A DNA stretch of 34,948 nucleotides from Rhodoblastus sp. Its GTDB lineage: Bacteria > Pseudomonadota > Alphaproteobacteria > Rhizobiales > Beijerinckiaceae. Below, piece after piece: positions 1 through 7,741 of the stretch. The position numbers were made by a program, and so were the translations under genes. The stretch is taken from positions 1 through 34,948 of the forward strand of contig JAGRKN010000153.1 in the NCBI GenBank assembly GCA_020442275.1. The letters run 5' to 3'. Every line of letters begins with the position of its first letter. Positions within the stretch are counted from its first letter, which is position 1. The notes under the pieces were generated by a model. That model was not told where the DNA came from. It saw nothing but the letters and a program-made list of their open reading frames with translations, and did not search any database.

Positions 1-63
1 CTGCCGGCGCCGCAGGGCAAGACCTTCCAGAGCGAATGGAAGAAGCGGAGGGGGGCGAAGTGA
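1..63 (+). CDS. lutB: LutB/LldF-like iron-sulfur protein, C-terminal end only
   Basis: Only the last 20 codons are present. They read LPAPQGKTFQSEWKKRRGAK and end at TGA 61-63. A Leu-Pro-x-Pro...Thr-Phe...Trp ending of this kind closes the ferredoxin-like LutB/LldF subunit of the L-lactate oxidation complex. The next gene encodes the partner LutC and overlaps the stop codon by a GTGA arrangement, which supports the assignment. The call relies on this context because no domain is visible in the fragment. Confidence 0.6.
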   Translation: MPAPQGKTFQSEWKKRRGAK

Positions 64-734
64 GCGCGCGCGACGAAATCCTTTCGAGCATCCGCCGCTC
101 GCTGCGCGTCACCGGCGCCGAGGGCCCGCGCCGCGCCGCCGTCGAGTCGCGCCTGTCTGGAAATCCGCGTGGCGTCGTGCCGGCGCGCGGCCAAGTCGAC
201 GCCAAGGAGCGCATCGGCCTTTTCAAGAAGATGGCGGAGAGCGCCTTCGCCAGCGTCGCCATCGTGGGGAGCGCGCGCGAGGTTCCCACTGAGGCCGCGC
301 GCTGGCTGCGCGACAACAACCTGCCGGCGACGCTGCGCAAGGGCGAGGACACAAGGCTCGCCGGCATGCCCTGGGGCGAGACCGCGCTCGAAATGGCCGA
401 GGGCGCTTCGGACGGACGCGATCTCAACGCCGTGTCGCACGCTTTTGCCGCCGTGGCGGAATCCGGCACGCTGATCATGACCTCGGGGCCGGAGAACCCC
501 TCGACCCTGAACTTCCTGCCGGACAATCACATTGTCGTGTTGTCGGGCGCCGATCTCCAAGGCGACTACGAAAGCGTGTTCGACCGCCTGCGCCAGGCAT
601 ACGGCAAGGGCGAAATGCCACGCACGGTCAACATGATCACCGGCCCGTCGCGCTCGGCGGACATCGCCCAGACCATGCTTCTCGGCGCGCATGGGCCGCG
701 CAAACTGCATATCGTGATCGTCGACGAAGCCTGA
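60..734 (+). CDS. lutC: LUD-domain lactate utilization protein C
   Basis: This 224-residue LUD (DUF162) protein should be the small subunit of the LutABC L-lactate to pyruvate oxidation complex in the cytoplasm. The family signature is clear: a Glu-Ser-Gly-Thr-Leu strand, the Ser-Gly-Pro-Glu-Asn-Pro turn followed by FLPDNHIVVL near residues 146-173, and a C-terminal block with TGPSRSADI and GAHGPRKLHIV. I chose GTG at 60 because the protein then starts MSARDEILSSIRRSL, as is usual in the family, and GGAGGGG lies a few bases upstream. An in-frame ATG at 36 lies inside the end of the preceding gene. The GTG overlaps the stop of the upstream lutB-like gene, so the two are translationally coupled. 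The length is normal. Confidence 0.88.
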   Translation: MSARDEILSSIRRSLRVTGAEGPRRAAVESRLSGNPRGVVPARGQVDAKERIGLFKKMAESAFASVAIVGSAREVPTEAARWLRDNNLPATLRKGEDTRLAGMPWGETALEMAEGASDGRDLNAVSHAFAAVAESGTLIMTSGPENPSTLNFLPDNHIVVLSGADLQGDYESVFDRLRQAYGKGEMPRTVNMITGPSRSADIAQTMLLGAHGPRKLHIVIVDEA

Positions 735-777
735 ACGAAATGGCCTTCGCCACGTTTTGACCCAAAAGGAGGGTCAG

Positions 778-948
778 ATGGGCGAAGCAAAGCGCAAGAA
801 ACACAAGCGCGAGGCGGAAGAAAAGCGCCGCCTCGACGAGGGCCTGAAAGGCACGTTTCCAGCCAGCGATCCGCTGGCGGAGTGCGAGCCTGGCGGTGGC
901 GTCACTGGCGACGAGCCGGCAAGACCCGGCCAGAAAACAGGTCGCTAG
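778..948 (+). CDS. Small highly charged protein with LDEGL-x-x-TFPASDP motif
   Basis: This 56-residue protein has a lysine/arginine/glutamate-rich N-terminal half (GEAKRKKHKREAEEKRR) followed by LDEGLKGTFPASDP. I recognise the LDExL-x-x-(T/S)FPASDP motif from many short alphaproteobacterial proteins without a known function. ATG 778 is preceded by AAAAGGAGGG at 764-773, a near-perfect ribosome binding site, which rules out the TTG at 757. The gene starts 43 bases after lutC and may be its last operon member. There is no signal peptide or membrane segment. It is probably a small soluble, partly disordered protein; nothing in the sequence shows its role. Confidence 0.72.
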   Translation: MGEAKRKKHKREAEEKRRLDEGLKGTFPASDPLAECEPGGGVTGDEPARPGQKTGR

Positions 949-1045
949 CCGGACCCGTTCGTTTGTTTGCGCTGGAAACCCGCCGTTCGCCGTCTTATGG
1001 ATAGGCGCGGCCAGAATTGCGGCGAACATGCGCGAGTTGGCGAGA

Positions 1046-2431
1046 ATGAAATTTCGGACCCGGATCAGGTTTCTCGGACTGTCCTGCGCGATCGCGGGGT
1101 CGCTGGCTTGCGCCACAACCCTGCACGCGCAGTCGGCGCCCGGCCAGATGGGCCCGAGCCCGACGCCCGCAGCCCCCTCGCCCAATGTTTTCGCGCCGCT
1201 GCCCACGCCGCCCGCGGCGCCAGCCGCAACGCCCCACGCCGCGCCCGCGCCCGCTCCCTCTGGCGAGGCCGCCGGCTTTCCGGCGCCCCAATTGGCGGCG
1301 CCCAAGGTCGCCAAACGCAAGCCCAAGCCGAAGCCGCCAATCCGGGAATGGGCGCTGTCGGACGATCCGACCCCGTCTTTCCAGCCGGAGACTTTCTTCG
1401 CGACCGCCGCGGCCTCCGAGCGCTACGCCAAGATCGTCGACGCCGGCGGCTGGCCGAAGGTGCCGGGCAATGTCGGGCCGACCACGAAAGGACCGGCGGT
1501 CGCCGCCCTGCGTCGGCGGTTCACCATCGAAGGCGACCCGCATGAAGCGGTCGGTCCCGGCGATCATTGGGACGCGCAGCTCGCCGCGGCGGTAAAGCAT
1601 TTTCAGGCGCGCAACGGGCTGAGGCAGACGGGCGTCGTCTCCGGCGCGACGCTGCGCGCGATCAACACGACGGCGCAGGTGCGGTTCAAGCAGCTCGCCT
1701 CGAGCTCACAGCGGCTGGCCGGCGTGCAGTTCCCGTTCGGCGAGCGCTATGTCGTGGTCAATATTCCCTCGGCCGCCGTCGAGGCGATCGAGAACGGGCA
1801 GGTCGTCAAGCGCTACACCGCCGTCGTCGGCGACGTCGACCATCGTTCGCCGGAAGTCGCGACGCGCATCAGCGCCGTCAATCTCAACCCGACCTGGACG
1901 CTGCCGACCTCGATCATCAAAAACGAGATCATTCCGAAGATGCGGCGCGACCCCGGCTATCTCTCCCGGTCGCGAATCAAGATTCTCGACGGGCGCGGCA
2001 CGGTCATCGACCCGCGTTCGATCAACTGGAGCACGGAAAAGGCGGTCAATTACACGCTGCGACAGGATTCCGGCACGCACAACGCGCTCGGCTCGATCCG
2101 CATCCAGATGAACAACAAGCACGCGGTCTACATGCACGACACGCCCTCGAAGGGCTATTTCAACCGCGACTACCGCTTTCTATCGCATGGCTGCGTGCGC
2201 GTGCAGGGCGTCTACGACCTCGCCGCCTGGCTGCTGCAAGGTTCCGGAAACTGGGACCGCGCTTCGCTGATGGCGCAGATCGGCAAGGATCGGCAGGACC
2301 TCAGGCTCACAAAGCCGGTGCCGGTTGTCTGGGTCTACATGACCGGATGGGCGTCTGCCGATGGCGTGGTGCATTTTGCGGACGACGTCTATCAGGTCGA
2401 CACGATCGGGCTGCAGGCGAGCGCGCACTGA
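1046..2431 (+). CDS. Exported L,D-transpeptidase (YcbB-like) with peptidoglycan-binding domain
   Basis: This 461-residue periplasmic enzyme should form 3-3 cross-links in peptidoglycan or attach proteins to it. The N-terminus is a Sec signal (MKFRTRIRFLGLSCAIAGSL, probable cleavage after LHA). It is followed by about 90 residues rich in proline and alanine that end in a basic KRKPKPKPP stretch, probably a disordered spacer. A peptidoglycan-binding (PGBD) domain spans about residues 150-215. The YkuD catalytic domain runs from about 234, with the active-site motif SHGCVRVQ holding His381 and Cys383. ATG 1046 is preferred because the signal sequence begins there; ATG 1028 (MRELARMKF) is an in-frame alternative and the ribosome binding site is weak for both. 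The architecture matches LdtD/YcbB enzymes, although it is somewhat shorter than the E. coli protein. Confidence 0.9.
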   Translation: MKFRTRIRFLGLSCAIAGSLACATTLHAQSAPGQMGPSPTPAAPSPNVFAPLPTPPAAPAATPHAAPAPAPSGEAAGFPAPQLAAPKVAKRKPKPKPPIREWALSDDPTPSFQPETFFATAAASERYAKIVDAGGWPKVPGNVGPTTKGPAVAALRRRFTIEGDPHEAVGPGDHWDAQLAAAVKHFQARNGLRQTGVVSGATLRAINTTAQVRFKQLASSSQRLAGVQFPFGERYVVVNIPSAAVEAIENGQVVKRYTAVVGDVDHRSPEVATRISAVNLNPTWTLPTSIIKNEIIPKMRRDPGYLSRSRIKILDGRGTVIDPRSINWSTEKAVNYTLRQDSGTHNALGSIRIQMNNKHAVYMHDTPSKGYFNRDYRFLSHGCVRVQGVYDLAAWLLQGSGNWDRASLMAQIGKDRQDLRLTKPVPVVWVYMTGWASADGVVHFADDVYQVDTIGLQASAH

Positions 2432-2508
2432 CCGGCGCGCTGATTTGCGCACTTGTCGGGAACGGTTCGGCGCCTCATTTACAGGCGAGGCGTTTCTGGG
2501 AGTGCGAC

Positions 2509-2736
2509 ATGCGACTCGCGATTATTCTTCTCGCCGCCGCCGCTATCGCGGCCGGGCCAGCCGCAGCCAAGCCGAAACACAGGAAGGCCGTTCGGACGTT
2601 CGAGACGACGCGTCCCGTCGTGGGCGTCTGCCAGCCGATGTGCTCCTTCGACATCACGCCCTGCGATCCCCCCGAATACAAGCGCGCCGATGGCCGCTGC
2701 TCGAGCCCTCTGGTGGGCGGAACACCGGTGTTCTGA
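2509..2736 (+). CDS. Small Sec-exported four-cysteine protein (paralogue A)
   Basis: This 75-residue protein starts with a typical signal peptide (MRLAIILLAAAAIAAGPAAA) and has a short basic linker. Its C-terminal module contains VCQPMC, then ITPCDPP and ADGRCSSP. The cysteine spacing is C-x3-C-x6-C-x11-C. The next gene carries the same module with identical spacing, so the two are tandem paralogues. Four cysteines in an exported protein suggest two disulfides or a metal site. I do not recognise a named family. The gene lies 77 bases after the L,D-transpeptidase and could be cotranscribed with it. A cell-envelope role is inference from this context. Confidence 0.72.
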   Translation: MRLAIILLAAAAIAAGPAAAKPKHRKAVRTFETTRPVVGVCQPMCSFDITPCDPPEYKRADGRCSSPLVGGTPVF

Positions 2737-2772
2737 CGTCGTTCTGATCAACTTCGGCAAAGGAGAGCGCAA

Positions 2773-3048
2773 ATGACGAACCAGTCGCGACGCTCGTTTC
2801 TACTTCTCACCGCGACCGCGATCGGCGCGACCGCCTTTGCCGCCGACGCGCTGGCGCAGGTCTATTACGAGGAGCGCGTCCGTCGCCGGCGGCGCCGCCG
2901 CAGATATGTCGAGCCCGACGACGACGATGGGCCGGACGAGGCCTATTGCCAACCCATGTGCGCCGAGGATCTCTCGCCGTGCGATAGCCCGACGCAGAAG
3001 GCGGCGGACGGGCGCTGCTCGAGCCCGACGGCCGGCTCGGTGCGATAG
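2773..3048 (+). CDS. Small Tat-type exported four-cysteine protein (paralogue B)
   Basis: This 91-residue protein begins MTNQSRRSFLLLTATAIGA, a twin-arginine (Tat) signal with SRRSFL, and has a likely cleavage site at ALA-QV. The mature part has a run of eight arginines within a nine-residue Arg-rich block, then an acidic DDDDGPDE patch. It ends with the same C-x3-C-x6-C-x11-C module as paralogue A (YCQPMC, LSPCDSP, ADGRCSSP). AAAGGAG lies at the right distance before ATG 2773. A Tat signal suggests folding or cofactor loading in the cytoplasm, whereas the neighbour uses a Sec-type signal. The function is unknown. Confidence 0.75.
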   Translation: MTNQSRRSFLLLTATAIGATAFAADALAQVYYEERVRRRRRRRRYVEPDDDDGPDEAYCQPMCAEDLSPCDSPTQKAADGRCSSPTAGSVR

Positions 3049-3056
3049 GCGAAGGC

Positions 3057-3683
3057 TTGCGCCCCTCGCCGCTCCAGAACCGCGTCGACCCGTTCGGGGA
3101 AATTCATGCGACGTCGGAGCGCGGGCTTTTCTACGGCAACCGCGGCGGGCGTTTCCATCGCGACGACCAGACGCTCGGGATGTCGCGATGGAAAACGGGG
3201 CAGTGGATCACCTGCCTGTGCGCCTTCAAGGGCCGGCGCAACGAGGTGTTCGGCAAGCGCTACACGGACCTGTTCTTCATGGACGAACCCACGGCGCTCG
3301 CTGCCGGGCATCGGCCCTGTTTCGAATGCCGTCGGCCGCGCGCGCTGGCCTATCGAAAGGCCGTCGACCCCACGGAAAAGTTGCGCGCCGGCGATCTCGA
3401 CCGGCTGCTCGACGCCGAGCGGCGAAATGGCCGCGCCAAGAAGCTGCATGATCGCGACATCGGCGCCCTGCCGGATGGCGCGATCTATGCCGAGGGACGC
3501 CGCGCCTTCGCCGTGCGGGGCGAAAGCGTGCTCGCGTGGTCTTTCGCGGGATACCAGGCGCGCCTGCCCCGGCCACGCGGCCGGCTCGTCGCGTGTCTGA
3601 CGCCGCCGACGAGCCTCGCCGCGCTATCCGCCGGCTACGCGCCCGAGTGGGGCCCGGGCGCGCAAGCGACGCCGCTCAGTTGA
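3057..3683 (+). CDS. Conserved protein of unknown function with HRPCFECRR motif
   Basis: This 208-residue soluble protein starts at TTG 3057. The opening MRPSPLQNRVDPFGEIHA is a block I recognise from many proteobacterial hypothetical proteins, which supports the unusual start. Other family blocks are RGLFYGNRGGRFH, a Cys-x-Cys near WITCLCAFKGR, YTDLFFMDE-x-TALAAGHRPCFECRR and a C-terminal PPTSLAALSAGY. The Arg-Pro-Cys-x-x-Cys-Arg-Arg element looks like half of a zinc or metal site and recalls Ada/AlkA-type regions, but I see no complete catalytic signature. The gene begins 8 bases after paralogue B and ends 8 bases inside the convergent DUF2147 gene. No function can be assigned. Confidence 0.8.
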   Translation: MRPSPLQNRVDPFGEIHATSERGLFYGNRGGRFHRDDQTLGMSRWKTGQWITCLCAFKGRRNEVFGKRYTDLFFMDEPTALAAGHRPCFECRRPRALAYRKAVDPTEKLRAGDLDRLLDAERRNGRAKKLHDRDIGALPDGAIYAEGRRAFAVRGESVLAWSFAGYQARLPRPRGRLVACLTPPTSLAALSAGYAPEWGPGAQATPLS

Positions 3684-4047
3684 TGCGCGACCAGCTGACG
3701 GATTTGCAGATGATGCCTCCGAGCACGCAGCCCTTGGTCGTCATGCTCGAACCAGACACCGACGCCTTGCCGGAATAGGTCTTGCCGTCTTCCGGGTTGA
3801 AGGCGGAACCCGCCCATCCGCCGGAACCGTCCGGCTTCATGTCGTAGAAAACCCTCTGACCAACCTTGGCGTCGCTCTTGCCGGGGTGTTTGAGCCAGGT
3901 GATCGTGCCGCAGACCCCGCCGCCGCAAGGCGACATGCGCACGCGGGACTCCCCGTTGCTGCGCTGCCAGTGGCCGACGATGTCCGACGCGGCGGCGGGA
4001 CCCGCCAACGCGAGGACGCCAATGCACGCCAGGATCGATCGCTTCAT
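3676..4047 (-). CDS. DUF2147 exported protein
   Basis: This 123-residue protein has a signal peptide (MKRSILACIGVLALAGPAAAS) followed by a DUF2147 domain. The domain shows IVGHWQRSNGESRVRMSPCGGGVCGTI near the start and the typical W-x-G-x-x-x-N-P-x-x-G-K-x-Y-x-G block. These proteins fold as small periplasmic beta barrels, possibly lipocalin-like; in other bacteria they are linked to stress or storage, but a biochemical activity is not established. ATG 4047 is chosen because the signal peptide starts there and AGGGAGCAGGAC precedes it. The mature part keeps four cysteines. Its last 8 bases overlap the end of the convergent gene. Confidence 0.85.
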   Translation of the reverse strand: MKRSILACIGVLALAGPAAASDIVGHWQRSNGESRVRMSPCGGGVCGTITWLKHPGKSDAKVGQRVFYDMKPDGSGGWAGSAFNPEDGKTYSGKASVSGSSMTTKGCVLGGIICKSVSWSRIN

Positions 4048-4176
4048 GTCCTGCTCCCTCGTCCACCCTTGGTCCGGGCTTCGCAGGAGTGAAGCGAGCC
4101 CAAGGTTGACTGTCAATCGCTGAACCGGCCGGATGTTCCCTGAACCTTGAGCGACCGCAAGGATTTGGCGCCTTGT

Positions 4177-4194
4177 TTATGTTGCAATGCAGCA
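4177..4194. promoter_or_regulatory. PhaR-like operator upstream of the Pat-type gene
   Basis: TTATGTTGCAATGCAGCA lies 61 bases before the start codon at 4256 and is identical over 18 bases to 11204-11221 upstream of the phasins. The inner TGTTGCAATGCAGCA is an imperfect palindrome (TGYTGCAWTGCARCA). PhaR repressors of polyhydroxybutyrate metabolism bind TGC/GCA-rich near-palindromes in phasin promoters. A CATAAT hexamer at 4193-4198 could be a -10 element overlapped by the site. The identity is directly visible; PhaR binding is inference. Confidence 0.6.
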
Positions 4195-4255
4195 TAATGA
4201 TTCGAGTGACCGCCCGCGGCCAGGCCCGAGCGGAGTGCATTGGGGACTACATTTC

Positions 4256-6961
4256 ATGGGTACGCGCGCGCTCGACCTGATCTTTTCGCCAAAATCGCTG
4301 GCGCTCGTCGGCGCGAGCCCGCGTCCGGGCTCCTCGGGACGCGCGCTGTTCGACAATATCGTCGGCGCCGGGTTCAAGGGCGACATCGCGCTGATCAATC
4401 CGCGCTACCAGGAGATCGAGGGGCGCCCCTGCGTGTCGGCGCTCAGCGATCTGCCCAACCGGCCGGATCTGCTCGTGATGGCGGCGCCGGCCGACCATGT
4501 GGCGGCGCAGGTCGAGGAGGCTGAGCGGCTCGGCGTGCCCGGCGCGCTGGTGATGACGCGCGATCCCCAGGGCTGGCGCGGCGGCGAGATGACGGAGCGC
4601 CTGAAGAAGGTCGCGCAGCGCGGCCGCATGCGGATCGTCGGGCCGAACTGCCTCGGCCTGCTGTCGCCCAGGACCGGCCTCAACGCCTCGCTGTCGGCGC
4701 AGCAGGCGCCGGCGGGCGATCTCGCCGTCGTCTCGCAATCCGGCGCGATCGGCTCGGCGCTGCTCGCCTGGGCGCACAAGAAGCATGTCGGCTTTTCCGG
4801 CATGGTGTCGGCCGGCGAAATGGTCGACGTCGACTTCGGCGATCTGCTCGACTATTTCGCGCTCGACGTCGCGACCCGCGCGATCCTGCTTTACATCGAT
4901 CGCCTCGAGGACGCGCAGACCTTCATGTCCGCCGCGCGCGCCGCGGCGCGCGTGAAGCCGGTCATCGTCGTGAAATCGGGTCGGCACAAGCGCGGGCCGC
5001 GCGGCGGCTCTTCCGTGGCCAATATGGCAGGGCCGGACACGGTCTACGACGCCGCCTTCCGCCGCGCGGGCCTTCTGCGCGTCGCGGATGTCGACGAATT
5101 GTTCGACGCAGCCGAAGCGCTCGGCCGAATCAAACCGTTTCCGGGCCGGCGGCTCGCCATCGTCTCGAACGGCGGGGGACTCGGGCGTCTGGCCGCCGAT
5201 CGCCTGGCCGACCAGCGCGGCAAGCTCGCCCAGATCGAGCCCGCGACCTGGACCAAGCTCGAAGGCGTGCTGCCGCCCGATCTGTCGAAGGAGAATCCGC
5301 TCGACATCGACGGCGACGCCGATCCCGCGCGCTTCAAGACCGCCGTCGGCGCGCTGCTCGAGGACAAGACGACGGACGCCGTGATGGTGATGCATGCGCC
5401 GAGCGCGCTGTCGCGCTCGCTGGAAGCGGCCGAGGCCGTGATCGCTGCGGTCAAGGAGGCGCGCAAGAAGACCCTGTCGCCCAAGCCCGTCTTCGCCGTG
5501 TGGTTCGGCGCGACGGACGAGACCGACAAGCTGTTCGAGGACGCGCGCATTCCGCACTACCAGTCCGGCGCGGTGCGCGGCTTCATGCACATGGTGCGCT
5601 GGAACGAGGCGCGTGAGTTCATGACGAGCACGCCGCCGAACCTGCCGGAGGATTTCGAGCCGAATGTCGAGCGCGCGCGCAGCGTGGTCGCCCATGCGAT
5701 CGAACGCGGCCACCGCTGGCTCGCGCCGGTCGAGATGACGCGTCTGCTCGACGCCTACGACATTCCCGTCGCGCCGGCGCGTTTCGCGAAGACGCCGGAG
5801 GAGGCCGGCGAACTGGCGCGGCTCTATATCGCGCGATCGCGCGCCTGCGTGATCAAGATCGTCTCGCGCGACATCGCGCACAAGTCGGACATCGGCGGCG
5901 TCGTGCTGGACATACGCACGCCCGACGCGGCCGTGGAAGCGGCGCGCGAAATGATGGCGCGGATCGCGCGCGAACTGCCGCAGGCGAATATCGAGGGCGT
6001 GACCGTCCACCCGATGATCCGGCGGCCGCATGGGCGCGAATTGATCGCCGGCATCGCCGACGATCCGACCTTCGGGCCGGTGATCGTGTTCGGGCGCGGC
6101 GGCAAGGCGGTGGAGGTCATCGACGATCGCGCGCTGGCGCTGCCGCCGCTCGATCTGGCGCTGGCGCACGACATGATCAAGCGCACCCGCGTCTCCAACA
6201 TTCTCGAATATTATCGCGACGTGCCGCGCGCCGATATCGACGCCGTGGCGCTGACGCTCGTCAAGCTGGCGCAACTCGCCGCCGACGTGCCGGAAGTGCG
6301 CGAACTCGACCTCAACCCGCTGCTCGCCGACGAGGATGGCGTGATGGTGGTGGACGCGCGCATTCGCGTCGAACCTGATCCGAGGCAACGCGCGGGCCAG
6401 TCTAACCGGCGTTTTGCGGTCGCGCCCTATCCGAAGGACATCGAGGAGACGATCCGCATCAAGGACGGTTCGGAAGTTCTCGTGCGGCCCGTGCGGCCGG
6501 AAGACGAGGACATGTACCACGCCTTCTTCGAGACCGTTCCACAGAACGATCTGCGCCTGCGCTTCTTCGCGCCGGTGAAGGCGTTCAGCCATGCCTTTCT
6601 CGCGCGCCTCACGCAGATCGACTACGCGCGCGCCTATGCGGTCGCCGCGATCAAGGTCGAGACCGGCGAGATGCTGGGCGGGGTGCGACTGATGATGGAC
6701 GCCGACCTGACCGAAGGCGAATACGCCATCCTGCTCGGACCCGGGGCCAAGGGCCAGGGCCTCGGCTGGACGCTGATGAAGATGATGATCGAGCACGGGC
6801 GGCGCATCGGCCTGAACAAGATCGAAGGCCAGGTGCTGACCGAGAACCAGCCGATGCTGCAGATGTGCAAGGCGCTCGGCTTCAAGCAGCGCGAATCGCG
6901 CGAGGAGCCGGGCGTGAGCATCGTGACGCTCGATCTGCGCACGAGCGACGTCGAAACGTAA
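4256..6961 (+). CDS. pat: Pat-type protein acetyltransferase: NDP-forming acyl-CoA synthetase-like module fused to GNAT
   Basis: This 901-residue protein has the Pat/PatZ architecture, close to the usual length of about 890. A CoA-binding domain (SPKSLALVGASPRPGSSG) opens it. A succinyl-CoA-ligase-like region follows (VSQSGAIGSALLAWA), then an ATP-grasp domain (IKIVSRDIAHKSDIGGV), and from about residue 735 a GNAT domain with the acetyl-CoA loop GPGAKGQGLG near 832. Characterised members acetylate the catalytic lysine of AMP-forming acyl-CoA synthetases and switch them off. The window encodes two such synthetases. ATG 4256 is preferred over ATG 4187 because the latter would put the conserved operator inside the coding sequence. 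The synthetase half is usually inactive in Pat proteins, and whether that holds here is not visible. The gene stands alone and carries a phasin-type operator. Confidence 0.85.
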   Translation: MGTRALDLIFSPKSLALVGASPRPGSSGRALFDNIVGAGFKGDIALINPRYQEIEGRPCVSALSDLPNRPDLLVMAAPADHVAAQVEEAERLGVPGALVMTRDPQGWRGGEMTERLKKVAQRGRMRIVGPNCLGLLSPRTGLNASLSAQQAPAGDLAVVSQSGAIGSALLAWAHKKHVGFSGMVSAGEMVDVDFGDLLDYFALDVATRAILLYIDRLEDAQTFMSAARAAARVKPVIVVKSGRHKRGPRGGSSVANMAGPDTVYDAAFRRAGLLRVADVDELFDAAEALGRIKPFPGRRLAIVSNGGGLGRLAADRLADQRGKLAQIEPATWTKLEGVLPPDLSKENPLDIDGDADPARFKTAVGALLEDKTTDAVMVMHAPSALSRSLEAAEAVIAAVKEARKKTLSPKPVFAVWFGATDETDKLFEDARIPHYQSGAVRGFMHMVRWNEAREFMTSTPPNLPEDFEPNVERARSVVAHAIERGHRWLAPVEMTRLLDAYDIPVAPARFAKTPEEAGELARLYIARSRACVIKIVSRDIAHKSDIGGVVLDIRTPDAAVEAAREMMARIARELPQANIEGVTVHPMIRRPHGRELIAGIADDPTFGPVIVFGRGGKAVEVIDDRALALPPLDLALAHDMIKRTRVSNILEYYRDVPRADIDAVALTLVKLAQLAADVPEVRELDLNPLLADEDGVMVVDARIRVEPDPRQRAGQSNRRFAVAPYPKDIEETIRIKDGSEVLVRPVRPEDEDMYHAFFETVPQNDLRLRFFAPVKAFSHAFLARLTQIDYARAYAVAAIKVETGEMLGGVRLMMDADLTEGEYAILLGPGAKGQGLGWTLMKMMIEHGRRIGLNKIEGQVLTENQPMLQMCKALGFKQRESREEPGVSIVTLDLRTSDVET

Positions 6962-6976
6962 TGGCGCGGAGCCGGA

Positions 6977-7687
6977 CTACTTCGGCCCCGCGGATTCCCT
7001 GAGATAGTGTCCGTTGACCCATCCGGCCTGAGGCGTTGCGGCGAGCGTTTCGACGCGACACCAACGCTGTCCCTGCGCGTTCTTGCAGCCCTTGTTGCGC
7101 AGCACCGCGCCATTGGCGAAGCTTGCCACGAAATCGGCCTGTGGCGATGGCGTCTTGCGCATGTTGAGCTTGTCGCCGGCGGCGACGCCCGCGACCTGCC
7201 AGAAATCGGGCCCGCCAGTCAGGCCATCGGCATAGTCGGACCCCTTTTCATTTGTCGCGCTCCTGGCGCCAAGCGCAACCGTCAGCCGATAGCTCGCCTT
7301 TTCGCCCCGCCGAGCGGCGCTGCGCATCATGTAGACACGCGCCGTGTAGTCGCCGCTCGACGGCGTCTTGCCGGCAAAGCGTGCGCCGCTGGTCGAGCCA
7401 ATGAAGAATGCGACGTCCTTTTCGCCGGGGGGCAGCAAGTTGAAATAGGTGGCGGTATTGGCGGTCTTCAGCTCGACTTCGAGAGATTCCGAGGCGCCAG
7501 CAGGAAAGACGTAATCGACATATCCGTAGCCGCGGATGGCGTCGGACACGGATGCGCGCCCGTCCTTGAAGGTCAGGCGAACCGTGCGGCTCTCCTCCTT
7601 CGCGCGAGCCGCGCCGCACGCGAAGGACGCCGCCAGCGCGAGACAGGCCGTCAGTCGGATGGTTCGCGGGATTGCATTCGTTCTCAT
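6977..7687 (-). CDS. Exported PliG-like domain protein with C-terminal SH3 domain
   Basis: This 236-residue protein has an N-terminal signal peptide (hydrophobic LTACLALAASFACGAARA). The first mature domain, about residues 35-140, contains IRGYGYVDYVFPAGA, a YFNLLPPGEKDVAFFIGS segment and SGDYTARVYMMRSAARR. That pattern resembles periplasmic inhibitors of g-type lysozyme (PliG). The second domain, about 165-230, is a bacterial SH3-like fold (GDKLNMRKTPSPQADFVASFANG, then RWCRVET and GWVNGHYL). The first two codons are both ATG; the GGAGGA just upstream is better spaced for the second, at 7687. The gene follows the histidine kinase by 54 bases on the same strand and ends 15 bases from the convergent Pat-type gene. 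Lysozyme inhibition is inference from similarity. Confidence 0.75.
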   Translation of the reverse strand: MRTNAIPRTIRLTACLALAASFACGAARAKEESRTVRLTFKDGRASVSDAIRGYGYVDYVFPAGASESLEVELKTANTATYFNLLPPGEKDVAFFIGSTSGARFAGKTPSSGDYTARVYMMRSAARRGEKASYRLTVALGARSATNEKGSDYADGLTGGPDFWQVAGVAAGDKLNMRKTPSPQADFVASFANGAVLRNKGCKNAQGQRWCRVETLAATPQAGWVNGHYLRESAGPK

Positions 7688-7741
7688 CATTCCTCCGCAC
7701 TGGCCGGTTGCGGCGCGCCGCCGCCATCAGGCGGCTTAAAC

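Noticed and set aside
4187..4255. Upstream ATG 4187 as the start of the Pat-type gene
   Set aside because: The extra 23 residues (MQHNDSSDRPRP...) do not look like the family, and the ATG falls inside the operator shared with the phasin promoter.
4247..6796. An 849-codon open frame on the minus strand opposite the Pat-type gene
   Set aside because: It is a mirror of a GC-rich coding sequence: the composition is Arg/His/Asp-rich without domains, and the plus-strand protein has complete family motifs throughout.
7720..7735. GCCGCC-ATCA-GGCGGC hairpin between the kinase and the PliG-like gene as a terminator
   Set aside because: There is no T run on the minus strand, and the two genes are only 54 bases apart; it may be chance in GC-rich DNA.
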